From Streptomyces sp. SM11 (GTDB lineage: Bacteria > Actinomycetota > Actinomycetes > Streptomycetales > Streptomycetaceae): 64,000 nucleotides of DNA. Where the stretch lies: NCBI RefSeq assembly GCF_002910905.1, contig NZ_NEUE01000216.1, positions 33,977 through 97,976 on the forward strand, written 5' to 3'. The translations under genes were made by a program, and so were the position numbers. The notes under the pieces are model-generated. The model ran no database searches. It saw only the letters and a program-made list of their open reading frames with translations, and was not told the origin of the DNA. Positions 27,038 to 35,067 of the stretch are shown here, piece after piece (the first letter of the stretch is position 1; every line of letters starts with the position of its first letter).

Positions 27038-27277
27038 GTGCCTGTGATTTCCGTCGACTGGTGGAAAGGGAACGACCGTGCACACCGCCAGGAGCTGGTC
27101 GAGGAATTGACCGCCTGTGTGTCCCGGATAGCCGGATGTCCTGAGGAGGCCGTCACTGTCATCGTGCGGGATGTGGAGCCCGACCACTGGGGGAAGGGCG
27201 GCGTGCTCGCCGACGCGCTCCTCGCGGGCGCCGCTTCCCGGCCCGGTCCGCAGGACACCGGAGGACAGCAGCCATGA
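27038..27277 (+). CDS. 4-oxalocrotonate-tautomerase-family protein
   Basis: 79 residues; GTG with AAGGAG 7 nt upstream. After Met removal Pro1 would be exposed (M-PVISVDWW), the catalytic base of the family. The RDVEPDHWGKGGVLAD end matches the conserved ENWG-type loop. Family members interconvert enol and keto forms or add water across double bonds. It is slightly longer than the usual 62 residues. Its stop overlaps the start of the next gene (ATGA). Confidence 0.85.
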   Translation: MPVISVDWWKGNDRAHRQELVEELTACVSRIAGCPEEAVTVIVRDVEPDHWGKGGVLADALLAGAASRPGPQDTGGQQP

Positions 27278-28281
27278 CGGCACCAGCCGGATCCGGTACC
27301 GCCGATCCCCGGCGTCTCCTCCTCGTCGCACCGACACCTCTGCTGGTGGCTGCGGTGACGGAGGCCGGCTTCCCTTTCGTCACGGTCGCCGACACGGCCG
27401 TATTCACCGACGAGGAACTACGCGCACACCTCAGGGACACCGTGCTCACCCACCGGGTGGGCAGGCTGATCGCCTGCGGAGACGCGAGCACCCACCCCGT
27501 CGTTCTGGAGACAGCCGAGGAACTGGGGGTGTCACCGAATCCCGCCTCCGCCGCCCGGTTGCTCGCGGACGCCACAGAGGTCAGAAACCTGCTGAACCGC
27601 AGCGGTCCCCCCTGGCAGGCGTTGGCGCTGCAGGAGGAGCCGGGGAGCAGGCCGCCGCTGTGCGATGTCGTGTACGGGCTGGAAACCCTGACGGTCGAGG
27701 GGATGCACCGGGTCACCGGCATCCTGGAGTACCGGTTCGGCGACCGACGCGTCAGCGATCGGAGGGAGCCCGACACCGGGAACGGGCCCGGCGCGGAGCG
27801 GGCAGCGGGAGCCGACGCCACGATGTCGCAGGGCATCGGTCTCGCTCTGCACACCTTCCCCGCCCCGATCACCGGGCCGGAGGAAGCGGAGATCAGAGCC
27901 TTGGCCACGGGCCTCCTCGACCTGGTCGGTTACGAGTTCGGGTACGCGTTCACCCGCATCGTGCCCACCGAACAGGGACCCCGCGTCCTCGACGCGGTGC
28001 CACGGCAGGCGGGCTGGCCCGCCTCTCGGCTGATCGAACTGACCACGGGACTGGTCGCGGAGCGGGAACTGGTCCACGCCCTGTCGGGGAAGCCCTTGAA
28101 GGCAGCGATGCCGGTGGGATACGCGGCCGCCGTTCCCCTGCCCGATCCGCCCGGAGCGCCTGGGCGGATCACGGCACCCGCGGACGTGCGGGAGACACGG
28201 GACGGATACCACCTGCTCACCGCGCTCACCCCCGCCGAACTCACCGCCCGCACGGCCGCCGTACTCGGCTGCCCCGTCTGA
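27274..28281 (+). CDS. ATP-grasp-ligase-like protein, possibly degenerate
   Basis: 335 residues, GGAGG upstream, overlapping the tautomerase stop. The order of features recalls carboxylate-amine ligases of the ATP-grasp family: an N-terminal Rossmann-like part, a GVSPNPASAARLLADATEVRNLL stretch (as in carbamoyl-phosphate-type ligases) and a late region GYEFGYAFTRIVPTEQGPRVLDAVPRQAGWPASRLIELTTG. The usual central ATP-binding lysines and the two late metal ligands (E...N) cannot be seen. It may be a pseudo-ligase or a divergent relative; the assignment is tentative. Confidence 0.55.
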   Translation: MTAPAGSGTADPRRLLLVAPTPLLVAAVTEAGFPFVTVADTAVFTDEELRAHLRDTVLTHRVGRLIACGDASTHPVVLETAEELGVSPNPASAARLLADATEVRNLLNRSGPPWQALALQEEPGSRPPLCDVVYGLETLTVEGMHRVTGILEYRFGDRRVSDRREPDTGNGPGAERAAGADATMSQGIGLALHTFPAPITGPEEAEIRALATGLLDLVGYEFGYAFTRIVPTEQGPRVLDAVPRQAGWPASRLIELTTGLVAERELVHALSGKPLKAAMPVGYAAAVPLPDPPGAPGRITAPADVRETRDGYHLLTALTPAELTARTAAVLGCPV

Positions 28282-28298
28282 CCCGACTCCGCGCCAAG

Positions 28299-28323
28299 AA
28301 GGGCCCGCCATCGGCGGGCCCTT
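28299..28323 (+). terminator. Hairpin after the ligase-like gene
   Basis: AAGGGCCCGCC-ATC-GGCGGGCCCTT, an 11-bp perfect stem with a T run, 18 nt after the stop. Confidence 0.85.
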
Positions 28324-28385
28324 TCGCGTACGTGCCGTTCCGCCGCCGCGGGGCCGGCGTACGCCTTTCTCACCCGATCGCGGGG

Positions 28386-28403
28386 TTTTCCCGTCGCGTT
28401 CCC
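28386..28403 (-). promoter_or_regulatory. Possible SARP half-site array upstream of the peptide gene
   Basis: On the minus strand GGGAACG (28403) and GGGAAAA (28392) start 11 bp apart, as in the SARP boxes at 26.8-26.9 kb, but they point away from the peptide gene 115 nt downstream. Only two repeats exist, so this may be chance. The remaining bases of the 28324-28517 gap show nothing else I recognise. Confidence 0.3.
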
Positions 28404-28517
28404 GGCTGCCGGGTGAGTGCGGGTAGCGGATGTGGAACGCCTTGGGAGCGGGGTCCGCGAAAGTCGTTCACGTCAGCAGAAACGCCCCGGCAAGACCACT
28501 CCAGAAGGCGGTAGACC

Positions 28518-28832
28518 ATGCGGAACTCGGTGTCGACGATGGTGGGAATTCTAACGGCCGCCGTTCTCCTGACCGGAGGTGCCGCCGCTTCGGCGGCGGT
28601 GGCGGACGACGGCCTTTCCGCCCTGCCGGCCACCACGCGCTCCGCGTCCCACGGTGGATCGGACACGGGTGAGGGACCGAACGTGTTCCGTGCTTCGGTC
28701 GGTGAGGGGCCGAACATCGTGCCGGTTCAGTCCGGCACGGGTGAGGGACCGAACGTGTTCCGTGCCTCGGTCGGTGAGGGGCCCAACCTGGCCTCCGGCA
28801 TCCGTGACGCTTCTCCGCGCGTCACGGTCTGA
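28518..28832 (+). CDS. Secreted 104-residue peptide with repeated GEGPN motif
   Basis: A Sec-type signal (MRNSVSTMVGILTAAVLLTGG, then AAASAA) should be cut near residue 27. The mature part carries TGEGPNVFRASVGEGPN twice, separated by IVPVQSG, so GEGPN occurs four times. The DNA of the two units is nearly identical, a recent duplication. AAGG 9 nt before ATG is the ribosome site. It is convergent with the SARP gene (66 nt between stops). No modification enzyme is adjacent except the ligase-like gene. A signalling peptide, structural protein or ribosomally made precursor are all possible. Confidence 0.75.
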   Translation: MRNSVSTMVGILTAAVLLTGGAAASAAVADDGLSALPATTRSASHGGSDTGEGPNVFRASVGEGPNIVPVQSGTGEGPNVFRASVGEGPNLASGIRDASPRVTV

Positions 28833-28898
28833 GCTGTTGCCTGCCCGCTGGGGCCGCCCCTCGTCGGCGGGAGCTCTCCTGTCGGCGAGACGACCTCG

Positions 28899-31800
28899 TC
28901 ACGCGCCCGGCGGCATCGGGGCCCCCATGGCGGCGAAAGCCTCGCGGGCCGACTCCCGGTGGGCCGAGGCCGCTCCCTGCTCGCCCATGTGGTCCAGAGC
29001 GTCTGCCATACCCGTCAGCGCCCGCGCCTCTTCGACGCGGTAGCCGATGCGCGAGGCCGCGTCGTGGGCCCGCGCATGGAGTTCGAGGGCCGGTGAGTAA
29101 CGCCCGTTGCGGGTGTGGAACCGGCCGATGATGTTGCCGACAGCAGCCTCGCGCATAGGTACGCCGCTGAGATCACCCAGGTGAAGGGCCGACTCCCCCC
29201 ACTCGGCGGCCTGGGCGCTCTCGCCGAGCCGGTCAGCGACCTCGGCCGACAGTGCGAGGACCAGCGACAGGTCGGCGGGCGAAATGACATCTCCCGCCAG
29301 TTTGCGGGCCCGGCCCAGAAGCTCTGCGGCTTCGGCGAGCTCGCCCAGACCGATCCGGGCCGCCGCCAGATCGGTCAGCCCCTCCACCTCCTTGTCGACC
29401 GAACCGATGGAGCGGGAGAGGGTGACGGAGCGGGTGGCTGCCTCCACCGCCTCCGGATACCGCCCTCGCTCGGTGTACAGGCTGCTGAGGTTGGTCAGGG
29501 ACTCCGCCTCGGCCCGCTCCGCCCCCAGCTGCCGCTTGATCTCGATGGACTGCCGTAGTCGTGGCAGCGCCTCGTCATAGCGGCCCAGGGTGCTGAGCAG
29601 GAGCCCGAGGACACCAGTGTCCTTCGCTTCGCCACGCCGGTCGTCAAGACTGATGGCCAGGGCCAATGCCTCTTCCGACACCTCGATGCCCTCCGTGAGG
29701 CGCCCGAGTTTCCAGCAGGCCACCGCGAGGTTGGACAGACTGAGCCGCAGCAGGGCGGCGTCGCCCAGGCGGCGGGAGGCGGCGACCGCGACACGGCTCA
29801 ACTCTCTGAACTCCTCCAGGCGGCCGCGCAGGTCAAGGGGGAAGACAACGTTGGCGGCCAGCAGTCCCACATGCCGGTCCATCTCCCAGCGGTAGGCCAG
29901 GGATACGGCAGCCAGCAGCGAGTCCTGCTCACGCTCGAGCCAGTCGCGGGCCTGCTCGACCGTTTCCAGCGGGGGGAGTTCGGCGGCTGACGGCGGGTGC
30001 TCGGAGTGATCTATCCCGGCCCGCCCGGGAAACAGCAGGTCGCAGGCGGCGTCGGTCGCGGCCAGCGCGAAGTCGAGAAGCCGACGCACAGCGCGCATGA
30101 GCTCGTCGCCGCCGACCTCGCCACGCCTCTCCCCGTCGGCCTCCGGTAGCCGACGGTCACCGCCGCGCGAGAGATTCTGCGCGAAGCTGCGGACGAGGTC
30201 GTGGAAGGCGTACCGACCCGTCTCGTGCTGCTGGAGCAAGTGCATGTCGAGGAGGTTCTCCAGGACTTCCTCCGCATCCCGGGTGCCCGCCCCCAGCAGG
30301 GCGCCGGCGGCATAGGTGTTGATCTCGGTGCCCGGGTACTGGCCGAGGAGCCGGAACGCCTCTCGGGTCTCGGCGGTCAGGCCCTCGTAGGAAAGCCGTA
30401 GCGTCACTTCGACGCTGCGCTCCCCGGAGTTGAGCTCGGCCAGCCGGTGGGCGTCGTCCCGGAGCCGGTCGACCAGGTAACGGACGGTCCAGCGCGGCCG
30501 CTTGCGCAACCGGGCCGTGGCGATACGCAGGGCGAGCGGAAGATGACCGCAGAGCTCCGTGAGCTGAGCGACCGCCTCCGGCTCGTTCTCCGTGCGAGTC
30601 CGGCCGAGTACGCCCTCGACGAGGGCGACGCTGTCCCTCGGCGGCATGACGCCCAGGGACACGGTGTGGGTGGCGTCGAGGTCCACGAGCAGCGCACGGC
30701 TCGTGACGAGGACGAGCGTCTCGGTGGGGGAGGCGAGAAGGGGTCTGACCTGGGAGTCATCCACGGCATTGTCGAGTAGCAGGAGCATCCGGTGCGTGCT
30801 CATCGTGCGCCGCCACAGGCCGATTCGGCCCTCCACGTCGTCTGGGATGCGGTCGCCGGGAACACCGAGCATGCGCAGGAGAGCCTCAGCCGCCGCACTA
30901 GCGCTCAGGGGACGGCCGTTGGGGGTGAACCCGCGCAGGTCGATGTAGAGCTGGGCGTCGGGGTAGTTCCCCGCGAGTTGGTGTGCGGCGCGCACGGCCA
31001 GGGAGGTCTTGCCGCTGCCGCCCATGCCGTCGATCGCGACGATCAGTGGCCCGGAGCCCGGGGCCTCCTCCACGAAGCCCAGCAGTTCCCTTACCTCCTC
31101 CTCCCGGCCCGTGAAGTCACGCAGGTCGTAGGGGAGGGTGGAGGGGGTGTCCTCCAGGGTCAAGGGGGCGGTGTCGGGCAGCTGCGGGGCCGCGAGTTCC
31201 GGGCTGTTGCGCAGCACCGCGTTGTGCAGCTCCGAGAGCGCGTCGCCGGGGCCGATGCCGAGCTCGTCGATCAAGAAGTCCCGGACCTTGGTGAACTCCT
31301 CCAGCGCGTCGGCCTGCCGTCCGGAACGGAAGAGGGCGAGCATGAGCTGGCCACGCAGAGTTTCGCGCAGCGGGTGCGCGTCGATGAACTCGCGTAATTC
31401 ACCGATGAGTTCACTGCTCTCGCCACCGGCGAGCCGCAGATCGAAAAGCTGCTCCACGGCTGTCAGGCGACGTTCCTCCAGGGCGGCGGAGGCCGCGGAC
31501 AGTACGGACCCACCGGCGCCTGCGAGCAAAGGCCCCCGCCACAGAGCCAGTGCCTCGCGAAGTATCGTCATGGCGTACGCGCTTTGGCCGGCGACAGCAG
31601 CCGCTCTGGCCTGTTTTAATCCCTCGGTGAATCTGCTGAGGTCCACCTGGGCAGGCGTCGCGAGAACCCGGTAACCTGGCCCCTCGGTGACGATCAGGTC
31701 CCGCCCGCCGGGGATGCGCTGACGTAGTTCCGCGACGGCCTTGCGCACTTGATGGGCGGCGGTGGCGGGCGCGTTCTCGTCCCAGGCGGCCCCCACCAGG

Positions 31801-31961
31801 CGGAAGACCGGGAGCACGCGCTGAGGTTCCAGCAGGAGCGTGACGAGGACCTTCTCATGTACGGGTCCGCCGACCCGGATTCGGTCGCTCCCGTCCCAGC
31901 ATTCGAACGAGCCCAGAATGCGGAACTGCACTCTGTGTGGCTCTGCGGCCTCGTCGCCCAT
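28899..31961 (-). CDS. SARP-family regulator with BTAD, NB-ARC and TPR regions
   Basis: 1020 residues from ATG 31961 (GGAGGAGG 8 nt upstream). Order: winged-helix DNA-binding domain (about 12-95, RFRILGSFECWDG...EGPGYRV), bacterial activator domain (about 100-245), NB-ARC ATPase (about 275-560, Walker A GMGGSGKTSLAV, LLLLDNAVDD) and TPR repeats (about 700-1000). Large SARPs of the AfsR type activate antibiotic clusters by binding direct heptamers. Such heptamers precede three operons of the neighbouring cluster, so this is its probable activator. TPR domains often bind peptides or partner proteins. Confidence 0.92.
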   Translation of the reverse strand: MGDEAAEPHRVQFRILGSFECWDGSDRIRVGGPVHEKVLVTLLLEPQRVLPVFRLVGAAWDENAPATAAHQVRKAVAELRQRIPGGRDLIVTEGPGYRVLATPAQVDLSRFTEGLKQARAAAVAGQSAYAMTILREALALWRGPLLAGAGGSVLSAASAALEERRLTAVEQLFDLRLAGGESSELIGELREFIDAHPLRETLRGQLMLALFRSGRQADALEEFTKVRDFLIDELGIGPGDALSELHNAVLRNSPELAAPQLPDTAPLTLEDTPSTLPYDLRDFTGREEEVRELLGFVEEAPGSGPLIVAIDGMGGSGKTSLAVRAAHQLAGNYPDAQLYIDLRGFTPNGRPLSASAAAEALLRMLGVPGDRIPDDVEGRIGLWRRTMSTHRMLLLLDNAVDDSQVRPLLASPTETLVLVTSRALLVDLDATHTVSLGVMPPRDSVALVEGVLGRTRTENEPEAVAQLTELCGHLPLALRIATARLRKRPRWTVRYLVDRLRDDAHRLAELNSGERSVEVTLRLSYEGLTAETREAFRLLGQYPGTEINTYAAGALLGAGTRDAEEVLENLLDMHLLQQHETGRYAFHDLVRSFAQNLSRGGDRRLPEADGERRGEVGGDELMRAVRRLLDFALAATDAACDLLFPGRAGIDHSEHPPSAAELPPLETVEQARDWLEREQDSLLAAVSLAYRWEMDRHVGLLAANVVFPLDLRGRLEEFRELSRVAVAASRRLGDAALLRLSLSNLAVACWKLGRLTEGIEVSEEALALAISLDDRRGEAKDTGVLGLLLSTLGRYDEALPRLRQSIEIKRQLGAERAEAESLTNLSSLYTERGRYPEAVEAATRSVTLSRSIGSVDKEVEGLTDLAAARIGLGELAEAAELLGRARKLAGDVISPADLSLVLALSAEVADRLGESAQAAEWGESALHLGDLSGVPMREAAVGNIIGRFHTRNGRYSPALELHARAHDAASRIGYRVEEARALTGMADALDHMGEQGAASAHRESAREAFAAMGAPMPPGA

Positions 31962-32134
31962 CACGCTTCCTCCTCCAGCGGCCACGGAGCGGTTTCTGCC
32001 ACCACTCACGCATAGCCGACGCTCCGCGTTCCCGCCGTCCAGATGAGTCTTCCCGCAGCCATCTCATCAGGGCCCCGTAGCAGGCGGCAAGACGGCCCTC
32101 GGACGTAGCGATCGATGGACTGTCCCGTTCGGGA

Positions 32135-32883
32135 CTACCGATTGGCCGTCGGGCTCCGGGAACTGCGTCCGACCAAGCGCCCGAGGGGGGTTGGCGAGAG
32201 GGCGTCATGGACGTGGAGATCATGCAGTGGATGGACCGGGCCGGTCCGCACGTGGCAGCTGACGTCGACGCCTACGGGACGGCCCTTCTCATGTGCGATG
32301 AAATGCTCGTCGAGTCCGTAGGCCGCGAATGCTGTGTCGTCGATCCAGTCGGCTCCACCCAGTCGCGCTTGGAGCTCGCTCAGATCGAAGGAGTCGCGGG
32401 CATGGCGACGTCCGAGTTCCTCGAGTTCGACATGGCTCCAGCGATTCGAGGCGGCCTGTACGTCGATCAAGTCTCTGGCGAGTCCGCGGTCTGACAGCGC
32501 GTGGACTTTGGCCCCGACGACATCCTCGAGGGACAGGACCAAGCCGTGTTCGGTGTGTACGGGTGGCCGCCAGAGTGCTTCTTTGAGGATGTCGACCTCG
32601 CACTCTTCACGGCTGGCAGGGTCGGTGACGATCAGGCGGGAGGAATAGAGGGTCCGTTTCCAGCGCGCTGACCTGCCACCCCCGTTGTTCCAGGCCCGTT
32701 CGCACGGAAGTGGCAATGTCCTCCATGCGATCGGGGTTCTCGGTCGCGACATCGAGGTCCTGGCTGAGCCGATCGACCAGGCTGTGCCTGGACCGCGTAG
32801 CCGCCGGTTAGCGCCAGAGGGTAAGAGCCGCCTACGGCGAGCACGTCTGCAAGCAGGCGACGGTGAAGGTCGGTGAGGTTCAC
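32135..32883 (-). pseudogene. AbiEii-type nucleotidyltransferase toxin gene, frameshifted
   Basis: Three frames together spell a coherent AbiEii protein. They are GTG 32883 to LTGGYAVQA (first frame), then HSLVDRLSQDLDVATENPDRM (second), then RLIVTDPASREECEVDILKEALW to the end (third). The GG(Y)A and DLDVA active-site motifs thus lie in different frames. The first break is loss of one CA unit (CAGGCACAGC, expected CAGGCACACAGC); the second is an extra C near 32643. The GTG overlaps the preceding stop (GTGA), so it was the second gene of a type IV toxin-antitoxin operon and is now dead. Confidence 0.75.
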
Positions 32884-33227
32884 GCAGCGGCCCGGGTGCT
32901 GTGGGCGAGTTCGTCGAAGGAGCGTTCCCAGACTTCACGGGCATCACGGCTGATCAGTGTGCGCAGTGTGGGCCACAAGCTGACGAGGAGGCCGCGATCG
33001 AGATACCGGACCAGATCATCGTGCTGGCCCTCGGCCAGCACGATGCGGTAGTAGCTCATCCGCAGCCGGGGCTGATCGAGGTCGAACCTGGTCAGTCCCG
33101 ACCACGCCAGGTGAAGTGGCAGGCCCACCGTGCCGTGCTCGGGGCCGGCAAGCCCGGAGAGTGCTGCGGGCAGGCGCCGGGCGAACTTGGCGCGGCGGAG
33201 ATCGGAAATACTGGGCTGTGATGCCAT
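32880..33227 (-). CDS. Partner of the AbiEii-type gene, probable antitoxin
   Basis: 115 residues from ATG 33227 (MASQPSISDLRRAKFARRLP). No characterised domain is obvious. LVRYLDRGLLVSLWPTLRTLISRDAREVWERSFDELA looks alpha-helical. Its stop overlaps the GTG of the nucleotidyltransferase, the usual antitoxin-first order, so an antitoxin role is inferred. No ribosome site is visible, but GATAAT ends 6 nt before the ATG, the spacing of a -10 for a leaderless mRNA. The toxin is broken, so this gene may be decaying too. Confidence 0.6.
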   Translation of the reverse strand: MASQPSISDLRRAKFARRLPAALSGLAGPEHGTVGLPLHLAWSGLTRFDLDQPRLRMSYYRIVLAEGQHDDLVRYLDRGLLVSLWPTLRTLISRDAREVWERSFDELAHSTRAAA

Positions 33228-33326
33228 ATGTCGATTATCCAGGGAGAGGCCACCGAAGCCGACCGGACGGCGACGATGTGCCGCATACAAAGAAGCCCCC
33301 GGCCAGTGGCTTGGGGCTCTTTCGTG

Positions 33327-33368
33327 GAGCGGGTGACGAGAATCGAACTTGCGCTCTGAGCTTGGGAA
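33327..33368. repeat. Attachment-site-like copy of the tRNA-Gly 3' end (copy D)
   Basis: 42 nt equal to 37900-37941, the tRNA-Gly(CCC) 3' part from the anticodon loop to the end, with one mismatch (T for C at 33350). A terminator-like hairpin (GCCCCC/GGGGC near 33293-33320) lies left of it, just as at the real tRNA. After GGGAA the sequence changes to TCAGCGG, shared with copies B and E. Confidence 0.85.
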
Positions 33369-33456
33369 TCAGCGGTGCTTGAGCCTCCGGAAGGGGTCTG
33401 ACCTGTGCTTTCCTGCGAGGAAGCTGGGGTCGCCATGGTCTCTGGAGGCTGTACCT

Positions 33457-33499
33457 GACCGTTGTCGTCCGCTCTGCTGGGCACGGATGGGGCACGGGA
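33457..33499. repeat. Island repeat block, copy D
   Basis: TGACCGTTGTCGTCCGCTC to ATGGGGCACG, the block found in the other copies. It lies between the att-like repeat and the vapC stop. The complete order here is att core, block, vapC, vapB, next att core. Confidence 0.75.
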
Positions 33500-33551
33500 A
33501 GGCGATACAGGGGACCCTGCCAGGGGGGCGAGCTCGGGATGGGCCGGCGCG

Positions 33552-33953
33552 TCAGAGGGGGATGATGCGGACTCGGTTGCCGCAGAGCTGGGTCATGTCG
33601 TCGCTGTCGGAGGTCAGGAGGGCGACGGGTTTCGGCTGGCGCAGGGCGACCTCGGCGACGGTGGCGTCGATGGCGTACTTGTGCCCGTGCAGTCCGGCAC
33701 CTTTGAGGAGTTCCGCCGCTGTTTTCGCCGCCTGCTCGGTGACGGGTTCCACCTTGACGCGGGACAGGGCCCAGTTCAGGCGAGGCATGTTGGTGCGGGA
33801 GTGGCTGACTTCCACGATGGTGTTGGCCCCGATGACCAGGTCGGCTCCCATGTCATGGAAGACCTGAAGCATCGCGAGCAGCTTGCGATCCTGCGCGATC
33901 CAGGCGGAGAGCCCTTCCGAGTCCAGGACGACGGTTTCGATGCGTTCGCTCAC
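33552..33953 (-). CDS. vapC: VapC-type PIN-domain toxin
   Basis: 133 residues, GTG overlapping the vapB stop (GTGA). PIN nuclease acidic residues are visible: Asp in VVLDSEGLSAW, Glu in NTIVEVSH, Asp in YAIDATVAEVAL and Asp in LLTSDSDDM. VapC toxins cleave tRNA or rRNA and are held inactive by VapB. This is the only intact member of a family whose fragments occur at 6.3, 10.4 and 15.6 kb. Located between two copies of the tRNA-Gly 3' end. Confidence 0.85.
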   Translation of the reverse strand: MSERIETVVLDSEGLSAWIAQDRKLLAMLQVFHDMGADLVIGANTIVEVSHSRTNMPRLNWALSRVKVEPVTEQAAKTAAELLKGAGLHGHKYAIDATVAEVALRQPKPVALLTSDSDDMTQLCGNRVRIIPL

Positions 33954-34198
33954 GCGGCATCCGCGCCCGTGGATGTGCCGGCGGAGCCGAAGATCTTTGC
34001 GCGGGCCTCGGCGAGCTCATCGTCGCTGAAGGGTCCGTGCTCCTCCTCGTGACGGCGGAGGGCGTCGCCCAGGAGCTGGTGCCGGATCTGGCGGGCTACG
34101 GCTTCCGCCACGTAGCCGGAGACGTTGTCCGTGAGCTTGCGGAGTTCCGCCACCTGGTCGCTGGGGAGGGTGACGGTGATGCGAGTCGTTGAGGACAC
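33950..34198 (-). CDS. vapB: VapB-type antitoxin
   Basis: 82 residues from GTG 34198. The N-terminus (STTRITVTLPSDQVAELRKLTDNVSGYVAEAVARQIRHQLL) is a ribbon-helix-helix DNA-binding domain; the acidic C-terminal 35 residues should wrap the toxin. It overlaps vapC by 4 nt. A palindrome just upstream is the likely autoregulatory operator. A near-identical copy without its tail lies at 35385-35591. Confidence 0.85.
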   Translation of the reverse strand: MSSTTRITVTLPSDQVAELRKLTDNVSGYVAEAVARQIRHQLLGDALRRHEEEHGPFSDDELAEARAKIFGSAGTSTGADAA

Positions 34199-34206
34199 GA
34201 GTCCAA

Positions 34207-34222
34207 GCATACTGGAGTATGC
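34207..34222. promoter_or_regulatory. vapBC operator palindrome
   Basis: GCATAC-TGGA-GTATGC is a perfect 6-bp-arm inverted repeat 8 nt before the vapB start. The vapB remnant has the related GCATGTTGGAGTATGC at 35599-35614, which supports function. Confidence 0.7.
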
Positions 34223-34392
34223 ACACACTGGCTCGGGTCTCTGGTCCCCAGCCTTGACGCCCGCGGTCGCATGCTCCGGGTGAAGGCGTGGGGGCGATCA
34301 CTCACCGGCCGTCCCTGGCGAGTGACGCTCCGGGCCGGTTCCGTTGGACGGCAGGCAAAAGGCCCCAGTCATTGACCAGGGCCTTCGTCGTG

Positions 34393-34434
34393 GAGCGGGT
34401 GACGAGAATCGAACTCGCGCTCTGAGCTTGGGAA
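34393..34434. repeat. Attachment-site-like copy of the tRNA-Gly 3' end (copy E)
   Basis: 42 nt identical to 37900-37941, followed by TCAGCGG. A hairpin (AAGGCCC.../...GGGCCTT, 34359-34385) precedes it, resembling the tRNA terminator. Together with copy D it brackets a 1066-bp segment containing only vapBC. Confidence 0.9.
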
Positions 34435-34521
34435 TCAGCGGTTCTTGAACGGTTGTATGGGCCCTGACCTGCATGCCTGACTGGAGCGGTCGAGGCTGGC
34501 GTGGTCTCTGGCCGCCGTGTT

Positions 34522-34564
34522 TGACCGCTGTTGTCCGCTCGGAAGGGCACGGATGGGGCACGAG
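34522..34564. repeat. Island repeat block, copy E
   Basis: TGACCGCTGTTGTCCGCTC to GATGGGGCACG. Unlike copy D, no vapC follows; a different toxin-antitoxin-like operon begins at 34792. Bases 34565-34744 hold no gene that I recognise. Confidence 0.7.
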
Positions 34565-34744
34565 GGTGATCGATGCCGCCGAGCCGTGGGTGGGGGAAGA
34601 TTCACCGCGCTGGATCAGGCGCTCGCCGTCGTGCGATTTCATTCCTGGCGATCTGGCCCAGGGTAAACCAGTCGGCTGTCCTCGCTTCGGAGCCGTAGTA
34701 CCGGCGGTCGGCGGACTGCGTCTCATCGCGGTCACCAGCTCAGA

Positions 34745-34770
34745 ACCTCAACGTGAGGTACTAAGGTACC
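34745..34770. promoter_or_regulatory. Two adjacent inverted repeats before the antitoxin-like gene
   Basis: ACCTCA-ACG-TGAGGT (34745-34759) overlaps GGTAC-TAAG-GTACC (34757-34770). The pair lies just upstream of the ribosome site of the gene at 34792, consistent with autoregulation by that small protein. Confidence 0.55.
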
Positions 34771-34791
34771 GTGGAGGAGGAGGTGGGATTC

Positions 34792-35067
34792 ATGACCACG
34801 GCTTCGAAGCCGTCTCGGCAGTCGCCGCTCAAGGTGGACCCGGCGACGGACAAGTTGATCAGCCAGGGCGCGCATTTCCTGGGCCTGACGAAGAAGGACC
34901 TAGTCGCGGAGGCGGTACGGGTATACCTGGACCAGCGGCGTGAGGATCTTCGCGAGGGCATGGTGGAGGCACTCAGCGTCCTGGACGGCTCCCTGAAGTC
35001 GGACGTCATGCTCCTGACCGGTCTGACATCGGAGGAGATCGACACGGTCGGCGGGATCGACGAATGA
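34792..35067 (+). CDS. Small antitoxin-like protein
   Basis: 91 residues from ATG 34792 (GGAGG 7 nt upstream). KVDPATDKLISQGAHFLGLTKKDLVAEAVRVYLDQRREDLREGM looks like a ribbon-helix-helix type DNA-binding domain (SPLKVDPATDK strand, then helices). It overlaps the next gene (ATGA) and is preceded by two inverted repeats. All of this fits an antitoxin gene; no named family is assigned. Confidence 0.6.
   Translation: MTTASKPSRQSPLKVDPATDKLISQGAHFLGLTKKDLVAEAVRVYLDQRREDLREGMVEALSVLDGSLKSDVMLLTGLTSEEIDTVGGIDE

Noticed and set aside
33235..33495. Minus-strand frames ending PLIPKLRAQVRFSSPAPRK, also near 34302 and 10141
   Set aside because: They merely translate the antisense of the tRNA-Gly 3' copy and the repeat block; similar frames arise wherever the tRNA end is copied.
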